Origin: Chitinophagaceae bacterium PMP191F
GTDB lineage: Bacteria; Bacteroidota; Bacteroidia; Chitinophagales; Chitinophagaceae
Assembly: GCA_001302245.1 (NCBI GenBank)
Contig: LGYU01000002.1
Span: 173,795 to 237,794 of the forward strand
DNA: 64,000 nt
Direction: 5' to 3'
Below the pieces are notes generated by a model, which saw nothing but the letters and a program-made list of their open reading frames with translations, was not told where the DNA came from and did not search any database. Made by a program: the position numbers and the translations under genes. Positions 27,707-36,451 of this stretch are shown here, one piece after another. Positions within the stretch are counted from its first letter, which is position 1. Each line of letters begins with the position of its first letter.

Positions 27707-29518
27707 ATGGACTATTTCCATTTCAATAATCAATCACTAAAGGTGCTTCAATTGACCTGGTTTAAATTATCGCATACAGCACTCTTCGTTCTCAGCACGT
27801 TACTTGTTCAGCAAGGATTGGCCCGACAATCCCTGCCAGTTACCAATAAGTCGTGGAACGATGATACGTCGAGCCTCCATTTTGCTATCATCTCCGATCT
27901 GTGGGGAGGAAGGCGGTCCGCGATCTTTGAAGATGCTGTTGCCAAGCTCAACCTGCTGCAACCGCAATTTGTTATCTCGGTAGGAGATCTGATTGATGGT
28001 AAATCATATGACAGTGCTGAGATAAACCGGCAATGGAATGAATTCGACCGGGACATTGCACCATTGCAAATGCCCTTTTTTTACGTTCCCGGCAACCATG
28101 ATATCAGCAATGAGGTGATGGAAAAAGAATGGAGAAGGCGGCTCGGACAACCTTATTATCATTTTATATACAAGCATGTATTATTCCTGTGTGTGAATAC
28201 GGAAGATGGCGGGAACGGCGGTATCAGGAAAGATCAAATCGATTATTTCAGGAAAGCAATCGGGGAAAACAAAGATGTCAGATGGACCTTTCTTTTTATG
28301 CACCGGCCTGTGTGGCAGGGTAAAGGCCAGCGGCAGGAAGGGTATGAGCAAATAGAATCATTACTGCAAGACCGGCGATACACCTTGTTCTCAGGCCACC
28401 ATCATACCTATCTTTCGTCCATTAAAAACAGAAACAAACATTTTGTACTGGGTTCCACCAGTGGCGGCAGTGATCTGCGGGGAGAGAAATTCGGCGAGTA
28501 TGATCATATTACCCTTGTTTCACTAACCAAGAATGAACCTGTTGTCGTCAACCTGAAGCTTGATGGCATCATCAAAGAAGATATTGTCAATGATTCAAGC
28601 CATACCGTTACGCAATGCCTGATCAATGGTAGCTGGCTTTACCCCTTGCCAATTGTTGCAGATTCGGTGCACATGCCACAACTATCGGGAAAGCTCGTGT
28701 TGCAGAACAGGCTGGCCATCCCTTTACAAGTAACCGGCCAATTAAACAGCCACAAGGATATCGAATGGTCTCCCGCAACCATCGACCGGACGGTAAGCCC
28801 CGGAACCAATGATACGATCGATGTTACTTTGAAGAACAATAAAGGCAATGGTATCAGGCTGGATTCGATTGATCAGTTGCCGGTTAAGCTTACAGGGGCT
28901 TACCTGTTTAACGATTACAATTACAGCCTTGCTGCTCAAAAGGAAATGTTGATGAGCTGGAAACGTATTGCTGTTAAGGTCCGGTCTGCTTCGGAGGCTG
29001 CCGGCAATATGCAGGAGTATAGGCATACTCTTTATCTGGACCATCCGGAATTCATCAAAGAGCCCTGGTATTGGACAGGAAAAGACGACAGTGAGATCCG
29101 CTTCCAGGTTTCATGTGATGAGGTGAATAGTTATGTAACTATAGAAGTGAAAGATGATCAGTGGGTAGCCGGTAATGCAGACAGAGGAGACGGGATCTTG
29201 TTTTATTATGAAGATAAAAATGCAGCACAGCATAGCGTAATGATCCCGGTAAGCGAAGAAGTACCGGCAAATAAAAAATACAAATACACCGGAGATATTA
29301 AAATCGTGTCGGCCCTTGCCGGAAATGTTTTCCAGGTGCAGTGTACCCTTCCACTGTCTTTAATAAAAAAAGCAGATAACAGTTTTCGTATCAACGTGGC
29401 TTACAGGGACGAAGATCAGCTTCCGAAAAAGGAAACAGCTATTCTTTACTGGAAGCCTTTGTGGAAGACACAGGAAGATTATGTCGATTCCGGTGTTTTT
29501 TTGAGTCCATTAAAATAA
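27707..29518 (+). CDS. Secreted calcineurin-like phosphoesterase with CBM9-like C-terminus
   Basis: 603 residues from ATG 27707 with a signal peptide ending LLVQQGLARQ. The metallophosphatase core has SDLWGG (residues 63-68), VGD (92-94), GNHD (129-132), FMHRPVW and FSGHHHTY. Motif I is D-x-W rather than the usual D-x-H. The C-terminal ~180 residues (DHPEFIKEPWYWTGKDDSEI and EVKDDQW) look like a CBM9-like fold. Probably an exported phosphatase or phosphodiesterase serving the SusC/D importer. An earlier in-frame GTG at 27644 overlaps SusD and is less likely. Confidence 0.85.
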   Translation: MDYFHFNNQSLKVLQLTWFKLSHTALFVLSTLLVQQGLARQSLPVTNKSWNDDTSSLHFAIISDLWGGRRSAIFEDAVAKLNLLQPQFVISVGDLIDGKSYDSAEINRQWNEFDRDIAPLQMPFFYVPGNHDISNEVMEKEWRRRLGQPYYHFIYKHVLFLCVNTEDGGNGGIRKDQIDYFRKAIGENKDVRWTFLFMHRPVWQGKGQRQEGYEQIESLLQDRRYTLFSGHHHTYLSSIKNRNKHFVLGSTSGGSDLRGEKFGEYDHITLVSLTKNEPVVVNLKLDGIIKEDIVNDSSHTVTQCLINGSWLYPLPIVADSVHMPQLSGKLVLQNRLAIPLQVTGQLNSHKDIEWSPATIDRTVSPGTNDTIDVTLKNNKGNGIRLDSIDQLPVKLTGAYLFNDYNYSLAAQKEMLMSWKRIAVKVRSASEAAGNMQEYRHTLYLDHPEFIKEPWYWTGKDDSEIRFQVSCDEVNSYVTIEVKDDQWVAGNADRGDGILFYYEDKNAAQHSVMIPVSEEVPANKKYKYTGDIKIVSALAGNVFQVQCTLPLSLIKKADNSFRINVAYRDEDQLPKKETAILYWKPLWKTQEDYVDSGVFLSPLK

Positions 29519-29525
29519 CATAACC

Positions 29526-31100
29526 ATGATGAAAAAGTGTTTCCTGATCAGTATATTGATTATTGCCATTGTTGGTGGATCGAACGGTCAAACCACTACT
29601 GCATCCCGGTCGGCCGACAGATACGGTATCCGCCCGGTATTGATAAGAAGTCCTTATTTGCAGGTGGCAACCGACCACAGCATGATGATCCGTTGGAGAA
29701 CAGACATGCTTGATGTTAGTTTTGTGAGATATGGAACGCAGCCGGATAAACTCGATCAGATTGCGGGCAATGATTTTCGTACCGCGGAACATATTGTTAC
29801 CGTAAATGGCTTACAACCGCTAACCAGGTATTATTACCTCATCGAGGGCTTCCGCGATACCTTGCAGAAAGATACCAATAATTACTTCACCACCCTGCCT
29901 TTGCAGGGAAAGGCAGGTAAATACCGTATCGGAGTGTATGGCGATTGCGGCAGTATCTCTGCCCATCAAAGCGATGCCCGTGATCAGTTTGAAAAATACC
30001 TGGGCAACGATGTGCTGAATGCCTGGGTGCTGCTGGGTGATAATGCCTACTCTTTCGGAAAGGACTATGAATACCAAAGCCACTTCTTCAATATATATAA
30101 AGACAACCTGCTGAAAAAGTCACCGCTGTTTCCTGCCCCAGGTAATCACGATTACCAGGATGAGCCCTACGCAGCAGAAGTGGCCCAACGCTCCGGTGAA
30201 GTGGCCTACTACCGCAACTTTTCCATGCCTACCAAGGGAGAGTCCGGTGGATTGCCTTCTCACACTTCAGCTTACTATTCTTTTGATATAGGAAATGCCC
30301 ATTTCATTTCGATGGATTCTCACGGATCACAAGAGAATGGAAAGCGTTTGTTCGATACCACCAGTGCGCAGGTAGTATGGGTTAAGCAGGACCTGGAGGC
30401 CAATAAGAATAAACAATGGGTCATCGTCTATTGGCACCACCCACCCTATTCTATGGGTTCACACAATTCGGACCGGGAGAGCCAGATGGTAAAGATCAGG
30501 GAAAACTTTATTCCCATTCTCGAACGTTATGGAGTAGACCTTATCCTGTGCGGTCATAGCCATTCTTACGAACGCTCGAAACTGATGCAGGGCCATTATG
30601 GTATGGAAGCCAGCTTTAATGCCGGAGCGCACCTGTTAAGTTCCTCTTCTGGTTTTTTTGATGGCTCGGAAAATTCCTGCCCCTACATCAAGCAGGATGA
30701 CGGGAAAGGCACCGTGTATGTTGTCAGTGGCTCTTCCAGCAGAACAGATCATACACAACCTGGCTTCCCGCATGATGCATTGCCGTTTGCCAGCGTTGAT
30801 TATGTTGGAGCTTCCATAGTAGAGATAGAAGACAACAGGCTGGATTTTAAATGGATCTGTGAAGATGGAAAAGTCAGGGATCATTTTACCATGATGAAAG
30901 GCGTTAACAGGAAACAGGTCATCAAGGTGAAGAAAGGCACAGCGGTTATATTGACTGCTTCCTTTGTTGGCCAGTACAAATGGAGTGATTCGGACAGTAA
31001 AGAACGGTCAATTACCGTAAAGCCAAAGCAGCATGCGACCTATACCGTTGTTGATCCGTATAGCTGTTTAAAAGACACATTTGAAATACAGGTAAAGTAA
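29526..31100 (+). CDS. Purple acid phosphatase-like metallophosphoesterase (copy 1)
   Basis: 524 residues. A signal peptide (MMKKCFLISILIIAIVGGSNG) precedes an FnIII-like N-domain (SPYLQVATDHSMMIRWRTD, LQPLTRYYY). The catalytic domain has GDCG (139-142), GDNAY (171-175), GNHDY (206-210), WHHPPY and CGHSHSYER, the complete metal-ligand set of purple acid phosphatases. A short C-terminal domain (RSITVKPKQHATYTVVDPYS) follows. It lies 7 bp after the preceding phosphoesterase and is clearly a tandem duplicate of the next gene. Predicted periplasmic or secreted phosphomonoesterase. Confidence 0.9.
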   Translation: MMKKCFLISILIIAIVGGSNGQTTTASRSADRYGIRPVLIRSPYLQVATDHSMMIRWRTDMLDVSFVRYGTQPDKLDQIAGNDFRTAEHIVTVNGLQPLTRYYYLIEGFRDTLQKDTNNYFTTLPLQGKAGKYRIGVYGDCGSISAHQSDARDQFEKYLGNDVLNAWVLLGDNAYSFGKDYEYQSHFFNIYKDNLLKKSPLFPAPGNHDYQDEPYAAEVAQRSGEVAYYRNFSMPTKGESGGLPSHTSAYYSFDIGNAHFISMDSHGSQENGKRLFDTTSAQVVWVKQDLEANKNKQWVIVYWHHPPYSMGSHNSDRESQMVKIRENFIPILERYGVDLILCGHSHSYERSKLMQGHYGMEASFNAGAHLLSSSSGFFDGSENSCPYIKQDDGKGTVYVVSGSSSRTDHTQPGFPHDALPFASVDYVGASIVEIEDNRLDFKWICEDGKVRDHFTMMKGVNRKQVIKVKKGTAVILTASFVGQYKWSDSDSKERSITVKPKQHATYTVVDPYSCLKDTFEIQVK

Positions 31101-31109
31101 CCATACCCA

Positions 31110-32699
31110 ATGAAGACAATTATAACAATACTGATAGCTTATTTACTATTCATATCCTTCACTGCTGCCGGGCAAAACTCCGCCCCGCCATTGGAGAAAG
31201 GTCAGGAAAAGTTTTCCAATAAGCCGAAGTTGATCCGGGGGCCTTATTTGCAGGTGGCTACCGATACCAGCATAGTGGTCCGCTGGCGAACAGATGCTGC
31301 CATTCGCAGCCGTGTAAGATATGGAACGGCTCCGGAGAAGCTCGATCAGTTTGCAGACAACCTCGTATATAAGACGGAGCATGAAATAAAGATTGGCGGG
31401 TTGTTGCCCGGCACGCGTTACTATTACTCGGTAGGCTCATTGAAAGATACCCTGCAATACGGTATGAACAACTATTTCTCGACCTTGCCCATTGCCGGCA
31501 AAAAAGGAGACTATCGCATCGGTGTATTTGGTGATTGTGGTTACCTGTCTGTCAACCAGGCAAGTGTTCGTGACCAGTTTCTCAAATACCTTGGCAACGA
31601 GGACCTCAATGCCTGGATATTGTTAGGCGACAATGCCTACAATGATGGAAACGACATGGAATACCAGGCTAAGTTCTTCAATCCCTATAAAGAAGTGATG
31701 CTGAAGAAATATCCTGTTTTCCCCAATCCCGGCAACCATGATTACCACGATGCAGACTTTAGCGCGGAATATGCTCAACAAACACATACAACGGCCTATT
31801 ACCAGAATTTTTCCATGCCCGTAAATGGCGAAGCGGGTGGTGTCCCTTCCCATAATCCGGCTTATTATTCCTTTGACCTCGGAAACATTCATTTTATCTC
31901 GCTTGACTCTTACGGCATGGAAGAACAGAAATACTTCCTCTACGATACACTCAGCCCGCAGGTTCAATGGCTGAAGAAAGATCTCGCTGCCAATCGCAAC
32001 ACCGATTGGGTAATTGCCTTTTGGCACTATCCCCCTTATTCTAAAGGAACCCATGATTCCGACGAAGATGGCGGTACGATGGCAGAGATCCGTCAAAACC
32101 TGATCGGTATCCTGGAGCGCGCCAATGTTGATCTTATCATCTGCGGCCATAGCCATGTATATGAAAGATCGAAGATGATGAAAGGTCACTATGGTAAGTC
32201 TGCTACGTTCAATGCTGCCGTGCACAATGGGAGCCAGTCTTCTGGCGCTTACGATGATATAGCGCACGATGCTCCCTATATAAAGAAGAAAGGCGAAACA
32301 GGTACGGTTTACATTGTTTCAGGGTCATCCTCCTATGTCGGCAAATCCTATTACGACTTTCCACACAAAGCCATGCACTATTCCAACGATAAAGATGCAG
32401 GCGCGGGAATATTGGAAGTAAAGGATACCCGGCTTGATTTTAAGTGGATTTGTGCCGATGGCGCTATCCGCGACCAGTTTACCATGATGAAAGAAGTGAA
32501 TAAAACACGGATCATAGAAACAAAGAAAGGAGAACCTGTTACCCTCACAGCCTCATTTCTGGTCGATCACTACGAATGGAGCAAAGCCGGAGAAAAAGGG
32601 AGAAGCATTGTGGTGAAACCTGTCGCCCCAAAAACGGTGTACACAGTAAAAGATGGTTACGGACATTTAAGAGATGTCTTTGAAGTGAGAACAAAATAA
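31110..32699 (+). CDS. Purple acid phosphatase-like metallophosphoesterase (copy 2)
   Basis: 529 residues with the same architecture as copy 1: signal peptide, FnIII-like domain (GPYLQVATDTSIVVRWRTD), GDCG, GDNAYN, GNHDY, WHYPPY and GHSHVYER, and a C-terminal domain ending DVFEVRTK. The two align along their whole length with mostly conservative changes. WHHPPY becomes WHYPPY here, a change next to a metal-ligand histidine that could alter specificity. It starts 9 bp after copy 1. Confidence 0.9.
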   Translation: MKTIITILIAYLLFISFTAAGQNSAPPLEKGQEKFSNKPKLIRGPYLQVATDTSIVVRWRTDAAIRSRVRYGTAPEKLDQFADNLVYKTEHEIKIGGLLPGTRYYYSVGSLKDTLQYGMNNYFSTLPIAGKKGDYRIGVFGDCGYLSVNQASVRDQFLKYLGNEDLNAWILLGDNAYNDGNDMEYQAKFFNPYKEVMLKKYPVFPNPGNHDYHDADFSAEYAQQTHTTAYYQNFSMPVNGEAGGVPSHNPAYYSFDLGNIHFISLDSYGMEEQKYFLYDTLSPQVQWLKKDLAANRNTDWVIAFWHYPPYSKGTHDSDEDGGTMAEIRQNLIGILERANVDLIICGHSHVYERSKMMKGHYGKSATFNAAVHNGSQSSGAYDDIAHDAPYIKKKGETGTVYIVSGSSSYVGKSYYDFPHKAMHYSNDKDAGAGILEVKDTRLDFKWICADGAIRDQFTMMKEVNKTRIIETKKGEPVTLTASFLVDHYEWSKAGEKGRSIVVKPVAPKTVYTVKDGYGHLRDVFEVRTK

Positions 32700-32704
32700 T
32701 ACAC

Positions 32705-34519
32705 TTGAAGCAGAAATTGATCATATCGTTCCTGGTAAGCGGCATGCTGTTGTTGTGCCTGCGCCCCTTTTCCCAAAAGAAACCATCGATCGGTGTGGAT
32801 AACACAGTTGCCTGGTTCCGGGAACATGCAGGAACATTCGCTGTGACTGCGGCTAAGCTTGAACAAGCCATACAGCAGATTAAGGAAAGCGATCCGGCCA
32901 CGATAGACACGGCCAAAGCTGCATTGATACGTTGCCGTGCAGATTTTAAAAAGATAGAATTCTTTTTCAACTATTTTTTCCGCAGCCTCACCATCATTTA
33001 TAATTCACCGGCGGTTATAGAAGTAGAAGAGCCTTTCCTTGAATACCGGGAGCCTACTGGTTTGCAGGTAATAGCCGCTTTACTATATGGAAAAGATGCA
33101 GCAATCTCCCAAAAACAGTTGCTGCAGCAAGCCTACATTGTCAGCGAATCCGCAAAAGACCTTCCGGCTTTACTGTACAATCTGCCTGTAGACGATGCGC
33201 ACATTCTTGAAAGCATCCGCCTGGAGCTGATCAGTGTGATGACCTTGGGCATTGCTGGTTTTGATACACCTGAATTGAAAACCGGTATTGAAGAAGCAAG
33301 GCAAACCCTTACAACCATGCGGGAGGTGTTGAAGCCTTATTGCCTGCGGTTAAATGGGGCCGACAGTGTGCAGTACTATCTTGACCAAGCCATCCGGTTG
33401 ACCGCTGTTCCCGTAAGCTTTAATGATTTTGACCGGCTCTTTTTTTTAACCAATGCTGCCATGCCTTTGCAACTGCACCTCGCCAGGTTCATCGATCAGT
33501 CGGGCTTGTCGATCAATACCACCGATGTGCTCAATTATAATGCTGCCAGTATTTTCAGTAGGGATGCCCTCAATATAAACGGTATTCAATCTGTGGATGC
33601 TGCGCAGGCTTTGTTGGGAAAGCAACTGTTTGCTGATAAAATATTATCTGGCAACCAGACAAAAAGCTGCGCAAGCTGTCATTCACCAGCTAAATATTTT
33701 GCTGATGGCTTACCGAAAAGCCTTGCATTGGATGGCCGTTCCCTGGTGCAGCGCAATGCGCCCTCCCTATTGTATACTGCCTGGCAGTATGCTCAGTTCT
33801 GGGATGGCAGGTCCAGGACACTGGAAGACCAGGTGATCGATGTACTGAAAAATCCACATGAGATGAATGCCGATGTGGACAGCATTGTTGCCCGGCTGGC
33901 GCGCGATACAGGTTATCTCCGCAGGTTTAATACAGCTTTCCCCGGGAAGCAGTACAAGCATATCCGCATTGGTGAAGTGACGGCAGCGCTGGCTGCCTAT
34001 ATGAAGACCCTTGCTCCGTTTGATTCACCTTTTGATGCTTATATAAAAGGCAATAAACAGGCGCTTTCTGCCAACCAGATCAAAGGCTTCAACCTGTTTA
34101 TGGGTAAGGCTGCCTGCGCTACTTGCCATAGCCTGCCCCTTTTTAACGGACTGGTGCCGCCATTGTATGATCTTACTGCGATGGAAGTGATTGGCACCAC
34201 AGCCGATACGGTCTTTTCATCTCCCCGCCTGGATACCGACAGCGGCCGCTTTATCCATTACCCTATAGAATATTACCTGCGGTCGTTTAAAACACCCGGT
34301 TTAAGAAACGTTGCTGTTACGGCTCCTTATATGCACCATGGCAACTTCCCCGATCTGGCAGCCGTACTGGAATTTTACAACAGGGGTGGCGGTGAAGGAC
34401 TGGGATTAAAAGTAGAACACCAGACATTATCTCCGCAACCTCTGAACCTGACCCCCGCAGAGATCATATGCATCATTGATTTTTTGCAGGCCCTTACCGA
34501 TCGTAAAACGCCCGTATAA
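32705..34519 (+). CDS. Di-haem cytochrome c peroxidase / MauG family protein
   Basis: 604 residues. The start is a TTG at 32705, supported by the signal peptide it gives (MKQKLIISFLVSGMLLLCL). An all-helical N-terminal region of about 280 residues (ADFKKIEFFFNYF) precedes the peroxidase. The two haem-binding sites are CASCH at 322-326 and CATCH at 471-475, with FKTPGLRNVAVTAPYMHHGN after the second. It acts in the periplasm as a peroxidase or MauG-like oxidase. It starts 5 bp after the phosphatase genes, so it belongs to the same transcript. Confidence 0.9.
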   Translation: MKQKLIISFLVSGMLLLCLRPFSQKKPSIGVDNTVAWFREHAGTFAVTAAKLEQAIQQIKESDPATIDTAKAALIRCRADFKKIEFFFNYFFRSLTIIYNSPAVIEVEEPFLEYREPTGLQVIAALLYGKDAAISQKQLLQQAYIVSESAKDLPALLYNLPVDDAHILESIRLELISVMTLGIAGFDTPELKTGIEEARQTLTTMREVLKPYCLRLNGADSVQYYLDQAIRLTAVPVSFNDFDRLFFLTNAAMPLQLHLARFIDQSGLSINTTDVLNYNAASIFSRDALNINGIQSVDAAQALLGKQLFADKILSGNQTKSCASCHSPAKYFADGLPKSLALDGRSLVQRNAPSLLYTAWQYAQFWDGRSRTLEDQVIDVLKNPHEMNADVDSIVARLARDTGYLRRFNTAFPGKQYKHIRIGEVTAALAAYMKTLAPFDSPFDAYIKGNKQALSANQIKGFNLFMGKAACATCHSLPLFNGLVPPLYDLTAMEVIGTTADTVFSSPRLDTDSGRFIHYPIEYYLRSFKTPGLRNVAVTAPYMHHGNFPDLAAVLEFYNRGGGEGLGLKVEHQTLSPQPLNLTPAEIICIIDFLQALTDRKTPV

Positions 34520-34585
34520 CACAGAAAGTTAACCCTTAGGAAAGCTGGTAAGAACTATTTTTGTTTTTACTGAAATAGTTGAGCT

Positions 34586-36367
34586 ATGCAATTTCGTGCG
34601 TGCGACGGAGGGTTAATCATTTGGCTGCTATTGGTGGCTTCGGTACCATTGTGTGCACAGGACCTTAGCTACAGCAAATCGGGCCATCTATCATACCGGG
34701 AAGCTGCCAATCCCGCAAAGGCTAAAGCCGGCAAGTGGTCATCCCTGCAGCAGATAGTATATGTCAGTTTTGCCAGCAGCAACACCAGGTATGCCAAAGA
34801 ACAGGTGCCGCAAGTTCCGATTCAATCTTCCTGGCAGGCCCATGCCTGGAAAGGAGAGAAAATACATACGCAGCTGCTGGTTTGGACGAAGAAAAATTTG
34901 CCGGTTGTAAATATTCAGTTGAACGACCTGAAGAGCAGCCGGGGAGCCGTGATCAGCGCCAGCAGTATCAAAGCCCGTTTTGTGCGCTATACCCTTGCCG
35001 ATGGTTTTGTAGAAGGTTGTTCGCAGGAGTCATCCATGAAACACGATTCCTTATTAACTGAGGACCCTATCGATATTGTTGACGAGATAGCCGTTGCAGC
35101 CAATTCCGTTCAGCCCATCTGGCTGAGTATTGAAGTGCCTGCCGATGCTGCTGCCGGCATGTATACCGGTACCGTTACTGTACAGGCAGGTAAACCGGTG
35201 ACTTTAAAGATCTCGCTACAGGTTTCCAGACATGTTTTGCCGCCTCCTGCCCAGTGGAAATATGATCTCGATATCTGGCAGTACCCTGCTCCCGTAGCGC
35301 GCATCCATGACGTCCCTTTGTGGAGCGATGAACATTTCCGCCTGATGCGCCAATACTTTACGTACCTCGCCAGTGCAGGTCAAAAAGTGATCACAGCCAA
35401 TATCATCGAGCAGCCCTGGGGATTGGATCATGTGCATTTCGACGATCCATCCCTTATAAAATGGACAAAGAAAAAAGATGGTTCCTGGACCTATGATTTC
35501 AGCTTATTTGAAAAGTACGTTTCATTTTTGATGGACTGCGGTATCGACCAGCGCATCAATTGCTTTACGATGGTCACCTGGGACCTGGGGTTTATTTATT
35601 ATGATGAAGCATCCGGTGGCATTAAAACCGACACCTTACAGCCCGGCTCACAGGCATATGCACAATTCTGGGAACCGATGCTGATACAGTTCACGCAGTT
35701 CCTGAAAGCGAAAGGATGGTTCAATAAAACCTGTATTGCGATGGATGAACGCCCGGTAGAAAGCATGCAGGCTGTCATCTCGCTATTAAAGAAAGTAGAC
35801 CCTGCCTGGAAGATCGCACTTTCCGGCGATACGTATCATCCGGAAATAACTGATGATGTGTATGATTACTCTCTCGCTTCCTATCTCCCTTTTGATAAAG
35901 AGATACTGAACAGAAGAAAAAAACAAGGGAAACCAACAACATTCTATACGGCTTGTGGGGAACCCTTTCCCAGTGGTTACACAGTGGCTCCTCCTGCCGA
36001 AAACGCTTTGATGGCCTGGTTTGCAGCTTCACGTGGATTGACCGGTTACCTTTTTTGGGCCTACAATACCTGGAATGCAAACCCGCTGGTAGATTCCCGC
36101 TGGAAAAGATATCCGGCAGGTACATTATTCCAATTCTATCCCGGGCCGCGTACTTCTATTCGCTTTGAAAAACTGGTAGAAGGTATACAGGACTTTGAAA
36201 AGATCAGGCTGCTAAGGGAGCAATTCACGCGCAATAACAATAAAGCTGCACTACAAATGATCAAAGAAATGCTGGCTGGCTTCACGATGGAAAAACTGAA
36301 AACAATACCTGCTTCAGTGATGCTGGATAAAGGAAAGAAAATACTCGTCCGGTTAAGCGCTTTGTAA
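34586..36367 (+). CDS. GH123-like glycoside hydrolase (DUF4091)
   Basis: 593 residues with a signal peptide ending LLVASVPLCAQ. The N-terminal beta-sandwich (about 25-215, ending PVTLKISLQVSRHVLPPP) and the TIM barrel (LRQ-YFTYLASAGQKVITANI; MVTWDLGFIY; FQFYPGPRTSIRFEKLVEGI) fit GH123/DUF4091 proteins. The Asp-Glu pair at 387-388 (CIAMDERPVE) matches the substrate-assisted catalytic pair of GH123 N-acetyl-beta-galactosaminidases. It could thus release a 2-acetamido sugar, but specificity is inferred. 66 bp after the peroxidase gene. Confidence 0.78.
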   Translation: MQFRACDGGLIIWLLLVASVPLCAQDLSYSKSGHLSYREAANPAKAKAGKWSSLQQIVYVSFASSNTRYAKEQVPQVPIQSSWQAHAWKGEKIHTQLLVWTKKNLPVVNIQLNDLKSSRGAVISASSIKARFVRYTLADGFVEGCSQESSMKHDSLLTEDPIDIVDEIAVAANSVQPIWLSIEVPADAAAGMYTGTVTVQAGKPVTLKISLQVSRHVLPPPAQWKYDLDIWQYPAPVARIHDVPLWSDEHFRLMRQYFTYLASAGQKVITANIIEQPWGLDHVHFDDPSLIKWTKKKDGSWTYDFSLFEKYVSFLMDCGIDQRINCFTMVTWDLGFIYYDEASGGIKTDTLQPGSQAYAQFWEPMLIQFTQFLKAKGWFNKTCIAMDERPVESMQAVISLLKKVDPAWKIALSGDTYHPEITDDVYDYSLASYLPFDKEILNRRKKQGKPTTFYTACGEPFPSGYTVAPPAENALMAWFAASRGLTGYLFWAYNTWNANPLVDSRWKRYPAGTLFQFYPGPRTSIRFEKLVEGIQDFEKIRLLREQFTRNNNKAALQMIKEMLAGFTMEKLKTIPASVMLDKGKKILVRLSAL

Positions 36368-36451
36368 TGTTATTAAAGTATACTTTATCAGTGGATTTTT
36401 GGATATCTGCTCATTTCGTTGCGTTTACTTTTGCAGGTATTATACAACGAT

